From positions 1-19,179 of the forward strand of contig CASBRC010000497.1 in the NCBI GenBank assembly GCA_949128015.1: DNA of 19,179 nt, in the 5' to 3' direction. The position numbers were made by a program, and so were the translations under genes. This DNA comes from Synechococcales cyanobacterium PMM_0003 (GTDB taxonomy: Bacteria > Cyanobacteriota > Cyanobacteriia > Pseudanabaenales > Pseudanabaenaceae). This document shows, one piece after another, positions 8,482 through 14,483 of the stretch (positions are counted from its first letter, which is position 1; the number at the start of each line of letters is the position of its first letter). The notes below the pieces were generated by a model. That model had not been told where the DNA came from, ran no database searches, and saw nothing but the letters and a program-made list of their open reading frames with translations.

Positions 8482-9324
8482 TTAGCTGCTATAAACAGCG
8501 CGATCGCGTCCTTGATTTTTGGCTAAATATAATCCCTTATCCGCAGATTCAATTAGACTTCTTGGATGAACTCCCCGTTCTGGCAAAGTTGTGGATATGC
8601 CAATACTGACAGAAACTCGATCTCGGACAAAAGAAGATTCATGAGGAATATTGAGATTAGCGATCGCAAGGCAGATTTTTTCAGCAATAAGAGTAGCCCC
8701 TTCTTTCAGCGTATTAGGCAAAATTACTGCAAATTCTTCACCACCATAACGAGCCGCCAGATCAGCAGGGCGACGAATACATGACTCGATCGCCTTTGCG
8801 ATCGATCGTAAACAATCATCTCCCGTGGGATGTCCATAGCGATCGTTATAGCGCTTAAAAAAGTCCACATCACATAGCAGCAGAGAAAGTGATGAGTTTT
8901 CTCTAGCTGCACGTTGCCATTCTATTTCTAGTCTTTGGTCAAAAGCTCGACGATTAGAAATCTGAGTTAGTCCATCGATAGTGACTTCACGAGCAAGTGA
9001 TAGCGCCTTGTCATACAGCAAAGCTTCGATCGTATCGCTATGGGATGTGGTGGTGTCAAGAATGATCTCTAGATCGCTTTTCTCACTTAAAAGTCGTTCT
9101 AAAAGCAATCTTAGAGCTGTTTCTGTCTGTTGGCGATCGATGATTTCAGTTTGCAGACGATGATTAGCTTGCGCCAGTTGTTCGCCCTGCGTTATTTTTG
9201 CGTCTAACTGCTCTGTTAGGCTAATATTTTGCGATCGCAAAAACTTTATTTCTTGCTCTGATTGCTGCACCGTAGCCAAGAGAAGTTGTTCGGTATTAAC
9301 TAGTTGGGGGTTTTCAGTTTCCAT
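8482..9324 (-). CDS. Diguanylate cyclase with N-terminal coiled coil (GGEEF)
   Basis: This 280-residue enzyme is predicted to make cyclic di-GMP from two GTP. Residues about 15-90 are Gln/Leu/Glu-rich and form a predicted coiled coil, with no recognisable sensor or receiver domain and no membrane segment, so it is probably cytoplasmic. The GGDEF domain (about 112-280) has the start signature DGLTQISNRRAFDQ, the metal site DVDFFK (152-157) and the active-site loop GGEEF (194-198). RPAD at 185-188, five residues before the loop, is an intact inhibitory I-site (RxxD), so product feedback is expected. The Glu variant of the loop is common in active enzymes. The coiled coil may drive the dimerisation needed for activity. 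What activates it is unknown. Confidence 0.94.
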   Translation of the reverse strand: METENPQLVNTEQLLLATVQQSEQEIKFLRSQNISLTEQLDAKITQGEQLAQANHRLQTEIIDRQQTETALRLLLERLLSEKSDLEIILDTTTSHSDTIEALLYDKALSLAREVTIDGLTQISNRRAFDQRLEIEWQRAARENSSLSLLLCDVDFFKRYNDRYGHPTGDDCLRSIAKAIESCIRRPADLAARYGGEEFAVILPNTLKEGATLIAEKICLAIANLNIPHESSFVRDRVSVSIGISTTLPERGVHPRSLIESADKGLYLAKNQGRDRAVYSS

Positions 9325-9421
9325 ACTTTAATCTAATCTAATCTATTGGCTCTAGCAATTTTAGAACAGCTTTAAGAAATTACCAAACTTATAGCAATTT
9401 ATATCTGTTTCCAAGTTCTTT

Positions 9422-9520
9422 TATAGCTGTCGCCAGTCTTGAACCCAAAAGAGAGGCGGCGCGGAGCGCCGCCTCTCTTTTGGGTTTTGCTTTGTCCTAA
9501 TACAAGTGGCAGCAGCTATA
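9422..9520. mobile_element. 99-bp MITE-like element: outer imperfect inverted repeats around a perfect hairpin
   Basis: The ends TATAGCTGTCGCCAGTCTT (9422-9440) and the reverse complement of 9502-9520 agree at 14 of 19 positions, with the first eight bases identical. Between them lies a perfect hairpin (9442-9462 and 9466-9486) with a GC-rich core and GGA loop. The outer ends abut TA dinucleotides, which would suit a TA-targeting transposon, but target duplication is not proven. It fills the spacer between the GGDEF gene and ureF. No protein is encoded. Confidence 0.55.
9442..9486. repeat. Perfect 21-bp hairpin
   Basis: The arms 9442-9462 and 9466-9486 pair perfectly with a three-base loop, and the outer part reads AACCCAAAAGAGAGG. 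It lies downstream of ureF, whose stop is at 9552, and could end that transcript. It is the core of the surrounding repeat element rather than a dedicated terminator in form. Confidence 0.75.
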
Positions 9521-9551
9521 TATTTGTTTTTATAAAAAATTAATTTTTTCT

Positions 9552-10295
9552 TTAGCTGCGAAATAATCGTGAATATTGAGTCTCATGGTTAGCGCAAGCT
9601 AAACTCATTCCCCAACCACACCATTCTAATTCTTTATCTAAACGGTTTAATGCTAATTGAGAACTATTTAGAATATCAGTACTAAGCCTAAAAATAACTT
9701 GCTGCCCAGTCGTCTGACCAAATGGAACCGCCCGAACCGCCGCACTAACTAAATTGGATAACCAACTATAAATATAGCCAACTGCTGTATTGCTAGGATC
9801 AATCCCCAAACTTGCGGCAGCAAGTCCAAAGGCGATCGCATAGTTACAACCTTTCCCTTGAGCATTGTCTTTAGCTGTAGGTAAAAGTTCGCTGATGGAT
9901 TTGTTGATGGATTTGTTAATAAATGATCGATCATCTTGATGCTCTGACAGTTGCCACCACAACTTCATTAAAGACTGTCCCATTTGCCAACTTGCCAGAC
10001 GCACTTCTTCGGTTTCTCTAGTTGCCGACAGCCAGTTATTCCAGTAGTTCAACGTCGCCATATCGTCAGACATTGTTGCTTGATGAGCGCGAATTGCGAT
10101 CGCAGCTTCGTTAGTAATAAATCCAAAGCTCATCTCTCTTCTTAACCAATCACAGAGGTTTGCTTCAGTTTGAATGCTGCCAGTACTACAAAGATATTCG
10201 ATTCCTTCTGAATAGCTATAAGCACCGACTGGCAAGGCAGGACTGGTGAGTTGCAGTAGTCGCAATAATTGCCAAGAATCGGAATTAATGATCAT
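9552..10295 (-). CDS. ureF: Urease accessory protein UreF
   Basis: UreF (247 residues) joins UreD and UreG in the complex that loads nickel and carbamylates the urease active site, and it controls UreG GTP hydrolysis. Family marks are LLQLTSPALPVGAYSYSEGIE near the N-terminus, a long helical middle, AAVRAVPFGQTTGQQVIF and the Ser/Arg C-terminal tail. The start codon lies inside the last codons of ureE, an 11-base overlap that implies translational coupling. Residues near 130 contain an in-frame doubled NKSI, from a 12-base duplication at 9893-9916. Urease structural genes and ureD are not in the window. Confidence 0.95.
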   Translation of the reverse strand: MIINSDSWQLLRLLQLTSPALPVGAYSYSEGIEYLCSTGSIQTEANLCDWLRREMSFGFITNEAAIAIRAHQATMSDDMATLNYWNNWLSATRETEEVRLASWQMGQSLMKLWWQLSEHQDDRSFINKSINKSISELLPTAKDNAQGKGCNYAIAFGLAAASLGIDPSNTAVGYIYSWLSNLVSAAVRAVPFGQTTGQQVIFRLSTDILNSSQLALNRLDKELEWCGWGMSLACANHETQYSRLFRS

Positions 10296-10740
10296 GGTGA
10301 TGATGGTAAGCGCCAGATTCAGGTTGAAAAGGTTGAGTTTCGTGAACTACAGTCAATCCCATTTGCAAAACCATGTTTTCTAAAACAGAATCAGGCGTTA
10401 ATCGCAGATAGGTTTCGGTAACTTCTAAAGCAATATGACGATTACCTAAATGATAGGCTGCTCTTAAAAATTCAAGTGGATGTTTGGCAGTGACGGTGAT
10501 TACTGGTTCAGGCTTAGCGATGACTTTTGCGATCGCAAGATTATGCGCGTCAGCGAGAATATCACCTTCTCTCAACACTGTCCCTCTCTGGAGTTGCAGA
10601 TTAATCTCTTCTCCCTCGACCGTCATAAATCGATGACGGCTACGGGTTCTATCTTCAGCAATGAGCGCAAGTGTTAAAAGAGAGTCTCGATCGACCAATT
10701 TCTTTGCTTCTATCGATAAACGTTGTGTAACGATGTTCAT
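10285..10740 (-). CDS. ureE: Urease accessory nickel chaperone UreE
   Basis: UreE (151 residues) binds nickel and delivers it to the urease maturation complex. The sequence has the N-terminal beta domain, the metal-binding domain motif YHLGNRHIALEV (about 96-107), YLRLTPDSVLENMVLQMGL, and a histidine-rich C-terminus (YHHHHDH) typical of metal-storing UreE versions. It is the first gene of an ureE-ureF pair. No Shine-Dalgarno motif precedes the ATG; a 13-bp tandem repeat runs through the start codon, and the previous repeat creates a tiny open frame ending in TAATG on the ureE start. ureG is divergent and 105 bases away. Confidence 0.95.
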   Translation of the reverse strand: MNIVTQRLSIEAKKLVDRDSLLTLALIAEDRTRSRHRFMTVEGEEINLQLQRGTVLREGDILADAHNLAIAKVIAKPEPVITVTAKHPLEFLRAAYHLGNRHIALEVTETYLRLTPDSVLENMVLQMGLTVVHETQPFQPESGAYHHHHDH

Positions 10741-10773
10741 TAACTAAGTGCATTAACTAAGTGCATTAACTAA
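10738..10773 (-). repeat. 13-bp tandem repeat covering the ureE start codon
   Basis: On the plus strand CATTAACTAAGTG occurs at 10738-10750 and 10751-10763, with a 10-base partial copy at 10764-10773. Each copy carries an ATG on the ureE strand. The most distal ATG (10766) opens an eight-codon frame, MHLVNALS, whose TAA overlaps the ureE ATG. The copies could vary in number by slippage and so change the ureE leader. Confidence 0.85.
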
Positions 10774-10780
10774 AATTACA

Positions 10781-10819
10781 GTAAAGTAGAGACGACGCAA
10801 AGCGTCGTCTCTACTTTAC
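10781..10819. repeat. Perfect 18-bp hairpin between divergent ureE and ureG
   Basis: The arms GTAAAGTAGAGACGACGC (10781-10798) and 10802-10819 are exact inverted copies with an AAA loop. Both flanking genes point away from it, so it cannot be a normal 3' terminator. It takes up over a third of the 105-base promoter spacer. It resembles the other hairpins in the window and may be an inserted repeat or an operator. Confidence 0.8.
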
Positions 10820-10845
10820 CTTATACACAGGCAGGATAAACCCAA

Positions 10846-11439
10846 ATGTCACCATTTCGTGTCGGAGTTGCTGGCCCAGTTGGGTCTGGAAAAACTGCGC
10901 TTGTTGATTCTCTCTGCAAAGCTATGCGATCGCATTTCCAAATTGCGGTCGTTACTAATGACATCTACACCCAAGAAGATGCTCAGTTTCTAGTCCGCAG
11001 TGAAGCTCTAACTCGCGATCGCATTGTGGGTGTAGAGACAGGTGGATGTCCTCATACGGCCATTCGCGAAGATGCCTCGATGAATCTAGCTGCGATTGAG
11101 CAATTGGAACTTCGCTTTACCGATTTAGATTTAATCTTCGTAGAAAGTGGCGGCGATAATCTCGCTTCAACCTTTAGCCCTGAACTTGTCGATCTGACGC
11201 TTTATGTAATCGATGTTGCCGCAGGTGACAAAATCCCCCGTAAAGGTGGACCTGGAATTACTAAATCCGACTTATTAATAATCAATAAAATTGATCTAGC
11301 GCCCTATGTTGGTGCAGATCTAGGCGTAATGGAACGCGATGCCCGAAAAATGCGTGGAGACAAACTTTTTGTATTTAGTAATCTTAAAACGCAAGATGGA
11401 CTGTCTAAAATTTCAGAATTTATCATCAAAAAAATGTAA
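10846..11439 (+). CDS. ureG: Urease accessory GTPase UreG
   Basis: UreG (197 residues) is the GTPase that couples GTP hydrolysis to nickel insertion into urease. It has the P-loop GPVGSGKT (10-17), the nickel-binding CPH motif (C68-P-H70) in [20 protein letters not shown] (100-105) and the G4 motif NKID (147-150). The length is normal. AGGA (10833-10836) lies 9 bases before the ATG. It is transcribed away from ureE-ureF, unlike the common ureEFG arrangement, and converges on the permease gene with a 25-bp hairpin between them. Confidence 0.97.
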   Translation: MSPFRVGVAGPVGSGKTALVDSLCKAMRSHFQIAVVTNDIYTQEDAQFLVRSEALTRDRIVGVETGGCPHTAIREDASMNLAAIEQLELRFTDLDLIFVESGGDNLASTFSPELVDLTLYVIDVAAGDKIPRKGGPGITKSDLLIINKIDLAPYVGADLGVMERDARKMRGDKLFVFSNLKTQDGLSKISEFIIKKM

Positions 11440-11444
11440 CCCCA

Positions 11445-11497
11445 AAACCCAAAAAGCTGTAGCGCACGCTGTGCGTGCGCTACAGCTTTTTGGGTTT
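11445..11497. terminator. Perfect 25-bp hairpin between ureG and the permease gene
   Basis: The arms 11445-11469 and 11473-11497 pair perfectly with a TGT loop, and their outer parts AAACCCAAAAAGCTGTAGC give T-rich ends on both strands. It lies between two convergent stops and suits a two-way terminator. The arm sequence CCCAAAAAGCTGTA and the flank to about 11518 recur at 12646-12724, so it also belongs to a repeat family. Confidence 0.75.
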
Positions 11498-11513
11498 ACT
11501 TATGCTTGCCTAC

Positions 11514-12506
11514 TTAATCAATCTGAAAATTAATAAATAAGCAACTTAAAAACGTCAGTTGGGCGGTAAGTAAAAACAGATAAATCACCGCCCGTTTTTT
11601 GAAAATAGTTAAAATCAAGCCGATCGCCTTGAGATCGATAATCGGACCAAAAACGAGAAATGCAAGTAATGAGCCGCCCGTAAAGGTTGAGGCAAATGAC
11701 AGGGCAAAAAATGCATCCACCGTCGAGCAGATCGAAACGATCGCTGCCAAAATCATCATCGCTATGATCGAACTAACTGGTCCCTGCCCTAAACTCAGAA
11801 TAATATCGCGAGGAACCCAGACTTGAATAATGGCGGCAATCGCACTGCCGATCACCAAGATTGCCCCTAGTTCACGCATTTCCGCGAGAGTATTATCTAA
11901 CAATAGATTTAAGCGATCGGGTAAAGACTTTGTGATAATTTGTTGATTGTTTGAGGATAGATAGCTCGCAAAATCTAAAGGCTGGCTGCGATCTTCGCCT
12001 AAAAAGAATGTCCCCACAGGCACTGCTCCTACTTTGACTTTGGGCGCTGGTAATGCGATCGCAATATTGGGCTGCAAAATGGCGCGTAAATCTTTTTGAG
12101 AGCTAAACACTACCGCCACAATGTTTGCAACCATAAATGACAGCACAACTCGTAAAACTGCAATTTCTGGCTGATCGCGAAAGGCTGTCCAAGTTGCCCA
12201 AATCACTATAGGATTAATCGTTGGCGCTGCCATTAAAAAGCTTATCGCCACCGAGATTGGCGCACCTTGCGAGATTAGCCGCCGAGCCACAGGCACATTG
12301 CCACATTCGCACACAGGAAACATAAATCCTAGTAAGCTACCTGCTAATGCGCCTAGAAATGGATTTTTGGGTAAAATCGCGATCAGTTTTCGCTCATCTA
12401 CAAAGATTAATAAGGCTCCAGATAGTAAAACCCCCATCAACAAAAATGGAATCGCCTCGACAAGGAGGCTTAAAAATAGAGTAAAGGCGCTGAGAAGTTG
12501 GTTCAT
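11514..12506 (-). CDS. UPF0718 / DUF318 (ArsP_1-like) membrane permease
   Basis: This 330-residue membrane protein has about eight to ten hydrophobic segments in two halves. The first half carries the family motif FPVCECGNVPVARRLISQGAP (about 63-83), with C66 and C68, and then LMAAPTINPIV; the second half has SICSTVDAFFALSF, with another conserved Cys-Ser. A hydrophilic middle loop separates them. The family (YraQ/ArsP type, PF03773) includes transporters of organoarsenicals, but most members have no known substrate, and nothing here fixes it. It neighbours ureG, but they are convergent, so a role in nickel uptake would be speculation. The stop codon lies within the end of the repeat element at 11445-11518, so the last residues may have been shaped by that insertion. 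Related repeats flank the gene on both sides. Confidence 0.88.
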   Translation of the reverse strand: MNQLLSAFTLFLSLLVEAIPFLLMGVLLSGALLIFVDERKLIAILPKNPFLGALAGSLLGFMFPVCECGNVPVARRLISQGAPISVAISFLMAAPTINPIVIWATWTAFRDQPEIAVLRVVLSFMVANIVAVVFSSQKDLRAILQPNIAIALPAPKVKVGAVPVGTFFLGEDRSQPLDFASYLSSNNQQIITKSLPDRLNLLLDNTLAEMRELGAILVIGSAIAAIIQVWVPRDIILSLGQGPVSSIIAMMILAAIVSICSTVDAFFALSFASTFTGGSLLAFLVFGPIIDLKAIGLILTIFKKRAVIYLFLLTAQLTFLSCLFINFQID

Positions 12507-12613
12507 AATTGCGCTATTTAAAAGTCCTAGAGGTTATATAAAAAGCACCTGTTTATCACTAGGCTTTAAGATGATGGCTTTACATTAATAATTTTTAGCC
12601 TACCAATTATAGA

Positions 12614-12724
12614 GTTAAGTCGGTAGACAGAATAAATAACTCAAGCCCAAAAAGCTGTAAGCTCAAGCGGCGCGTGTGCTACAGCTTTTTAGGTTTTGTA
12701 TCTAATTATGCCCACCTACTTAAC
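12614..12724. mobile_element. 111-bp MITE-like element, degenerate relative of the hairpin repeat at 11445-11518
   Basis: The outer ends GTTAAGTCGGTAGACA (12614-12629) and the reverse complement of 12709-12724 (GTTAAGTAGGTGGGCA) agree at 13 of 16 positions. Inside, CCCAAAAAGCTGTA (12646-12659) is inversely repeated near 12680-12693, with one mismatch and a decayed centre. The arm and right flank match the repeat next to ureG. No protein is encoded. It fills the spacer between the divergent permease and HEAT-repeat genes. Confidence 0.6.
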
Positions 12725-12734
12725 GTTTTAAAAT

Positions 12735-12763
12735 TTTTTGGGACTCTTCTCGTAAAATATAAT
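12735..12763 (+). promoter_or_regulatory. Candidate promoter of the HEAT-repeat gene
   Basis: A perfect TATAAT (12758-12763) is preceded after 17 bases by a weak -35 hexamer TTTTTG (12735-12740). It lies 92 bases upstream of the start codon and just after the repeat element. Confidence 0.45.
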
Positions 12764-12842
12764 GCTAAAGGTAATGTTAAAGCAGCAAAATTAAAATTCG
12801 CTGTAGTGGGTAACGGGATTAAACCATTTACCAATGCTTAAT

Positions 12843-12846
12843 AGGA
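12843..12846 (+). promoter_or_regulatory. Ribosome binding site choosing the ATG at 12855
   Basis: AGGA lies 8 bases before the ATG at 12855, whereas the ATG seven codons upstream (12834) has no such site. Confidence 0.55.
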
Positions 12847-12854
12847 CAGCCGCT

Positions 12855-14045
12855 ATGAACCCACAAGAACCGCAACTACCCGTAATTCCCAGAATCCCTA
12901 ATGTCTCTAAGATCACCCCGCCCAAGCTAGAAGATTATCGGATTCCAGTATCTCCTGGATATGCGTTGTCCCAAGATCGCTATGCGATGTCCGCACCTGA
13001 ATTGGGTGGTGAGTCAGCGATTCTGGCTGAGTTTGATGCGGCGGCGCGTTCTGACCAATTTTCCTTAGCATTACAAAAAATCATACGTTGTCGTGACAAT
13101 GTTCTACCTGCATTACTAGAGCGCCTCGAAAGTGATGAAGTTGCCACGTCCAAAAAAGCAGCGATCGCCTTAGGTTATTTGCGATCGCCTGTAGCGATCT
13201 CCGCCTTGATTGCTGCTGCCAAAAATCCTTACCGTCAAATTCACTGGCAAGCAGCAGCAGCCCTGAGTTGGATTGGTAGTGCTGAGGCGATCAGATCCTT
13301 GGTTCAGTTACTACGTCATCCATCTATTCAAGTCCAAGCCGCTAGCGCCAAAGCTCTTGGTCGAGCAAGTTTACCTGCGGTATCACCTTTAGTTGAAGCG
13401 CTAAAACACAGTGATGACATGGTTAAAGTCCATGCAGCTCACTCCCTTGGTCAAATTAGTTCACCTCTAGCCGTCACCACTTTAATCAATGCACTGGAGC
13501 ATGGCAGTAAATCAGTACGTTTTGAAGCAGCTTGGGCGCTTGGACAAATTAAATCTCCGTTATCGGCTAATTCCCTAGCGAGATTACTCACTGACAACGA
13601 TATTAGTGTCCAGTCTCAAGCCATACAAGCACTAAAAAATATTGGTGTTCCCGCAATTACGCCTGTCGCCAAAATGCTCACTAACCCTTCCAGCCATACA
13701 CGCAGTGTAGCTGCCCGCACGTTAGGGCAGATTGGAATGGAGGAAGTCGTGCCAATGCTAGCTCAAGTCCTTAGAGACGATGAGTATGCCTATGTACGTT
13801 GTGACGCAGCTATAGCCTTGGGAGAAATTGGTACATATGATGCTGTGTTTTATCTTTCGCAATCCCTAAAAGATCGCGATCGCTCAGTCCGCAGTGCTAT
13901 TTTGAGAGCCTTAGCACAAGTAAATTCACCTGAAGCACAAGAAATTCTGCTTAACGTCAAGAATACGGTTGTAATACCCAGCTATTCTGTCTCCAATTTC
14001 AAAGATTTTGACGACGAGTCAGACTTTACAATGATTCAAGACTAA
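12855..14045 (+). CDS. HEAT-repeat (PBS lyase HEAT-like) protein of unknown function
   Basis: This 396-residue soluble protein begins with a proline-rich, probably disordered segment (about 1-50, PVIPRIPNVSKITPPK), followed by about nine helical HEAT units of roughly 31 residues. Repeated marks are AAIALGYLRSPVAISALI, AAAALSWIGS, SAKALGRAS, AAHSLGQISSPLAVTTLI, AAWALGQIKSPL, AARTLGQIG and AAIALGEIG. The C-terminal tail is acidic (DFDDESDF). This repeat type occurs in phycobilin lyase subunits (CpcE family) and in many cyanobacterial scaffold or regulatory proteins. No phycobiliprotein genes are nearby, so a lyase role is not supported by context. I read it as a protein-binding scaffold. The start is set by the AGGA site. 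Eleven bases after the stop an insertion-sequence remnant begins. Confidence 0.88.
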   Translation: MNPQEPQLPVIPRIPNVSKITPPKLEDYRIPVSPGYALSQDRYAMSAPELGGESAILAEFDAAARSDQFSLALQKIIRCRDNVLPALLERLESDEVATSKKAAIALGYLRSPVAISALIAAAKNPYRQIHWQAAAALSWIGSAEAIRSLVQLLRHPSIQVQAASAKALGRASLPAVSPLVEALKHSDDMVKVHAAHSLGQISSPLAVTTLINALEHGSKSVRFEAAWALGQIKSPLSANSLARLLTDNDISVQSQAIQALKNIGVPAITPVAKMLTNPSSHTRSVAARTLGQIGMEEVVPMLAQVLRDDEYAYVRCDAAIALGEIGTYDAVFYLSQSLKDRDRSVRSAILRALAQVNSPEAQEILLNVKNTVVIPSYSVSNFKDFDDESDFTMIQD

Positions 14046-14055
14046 AAAACAATAA

Positions 14056-14393
14056 GAACTGATGTTACGTGGAAGGAACGGAGAGTTTTTGTGTTCGAGC
14101 GTGTCATCGAATATTAATACCCCATCCTCGCTCTCCTGCTTACGAATTATGGCTTTTTCCAGCAGCCATAATTCTTTCGACCCTACCTGTATTTTTTCTC
14201 AGGCGACTCGTTATTTGGTCGTGGCTTAATTCCCCGTCAATTAGCTCTGACAGCCATAGGGCTGTCACCTTCCCAAATGCACTAATCAGGTAGTCTGAAT
14301 AAAGGTCTAGAAACTCTCTGTCTATGACTTTGCAGCCTTTTTTACTTTCTTCTTTTACTCTAACTCATCTTTACTTCCACGTAACATCAGTTC
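14056..14393. mobile_element. 338-bp deletion derivative of an insertion sequence with perfect 20-bp terminal inverted repeats
   Basis: GAACTGATGTTACGTGGAAG (14056-14075) is exactly inverted at 14374-14393. The inside, read on the minus strand, encodes the N-terminal part of a transposase joined directly to the far end, so most of the transposase gene has been lost. No clear target duplication is visible in the flanks. It could still be moved by a full-length relative elsewhere, since both ends are intact. Confidence 0.85.
14060..14364 (-). pseudogene. Transposase remnant (IS4/IS701-like), N-terminal part only, frameshifted
   Basis: On the minus strand one frame reads DREFLDLYSDYLISAFGK and then LSELIDGELSHDQITSRL, a pattern I recognise from cyanobacterial IS701/IS4-superfamily transposases. 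The match then moves to another frame near 14181-14190, continuing as SKELWLLEKAIIRKQESEDG and VLIFDDTLEHKNSPF; the frames differ by a single-base shift. The FDDT at 14100-14111 is the expected first catalytic aspartate region. After SPF the frame runs straight into the terminal inverted repeat, so the rest of the DDE domain is deleted. It cannot be functional. No proper start codon is evident. The family call rests on remembered motif patterns, not a search. Confidence 0.75.
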
Positions 14394-14410
14394 AAATATT
14401 GCTTAACAAA

Positions 14411-14459
14411 AGTATAGGGGTTTTCATTTTGCCATAGGCAAAATGAAAACCCCTATACT
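14411..14459. terminator. Perfect 23-bp hairpin downstream of sir
   Basis: The arms 14411-14433 and 14437-14459 pair exactly with an ATA loop; the outer part reads AGTATAGGGGTTTTC. It starts 24 bases after the sir stop (sir is on the minus strand) and could end that transcript. Its arms are long and AT-rich with no run of T after them, so it looks more like an inserted palindrome than a classic terminator. Confidence 0.6.
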
Positions 14460-14483
14460 CTGAAGAGAGAAGTGGCTAAAAAG

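Noticed and set aside
9893..9916. 12-base in-frame duplication in ureF (NKSI doubled)
   Set aside because: A real small duplication, but it keeps the frame in a variable loop and has no evident functional meaning.
11445..11518. A left outer inverted end for the repeat beside ureG
   Set aside because: The right end resembles the other element (12 of 16 positions), but no matching left end is visible before the stem, where ureG coding sequence begins.
14069..14293. 74-codon open frame on the plus strand between the HEAT gene and sir
   Set aside because: It is antisense to the transposase remnant and lies wholly within the terminal-repeat element; it starts inside the inverted repeat and shows no recognisable domain.
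9442..14459. The many hairpins taken as a CRISPR array
   Set aside because: The hairpins differ in sequence, are kilobases apart and have no regular spacers; no cas genes are present.
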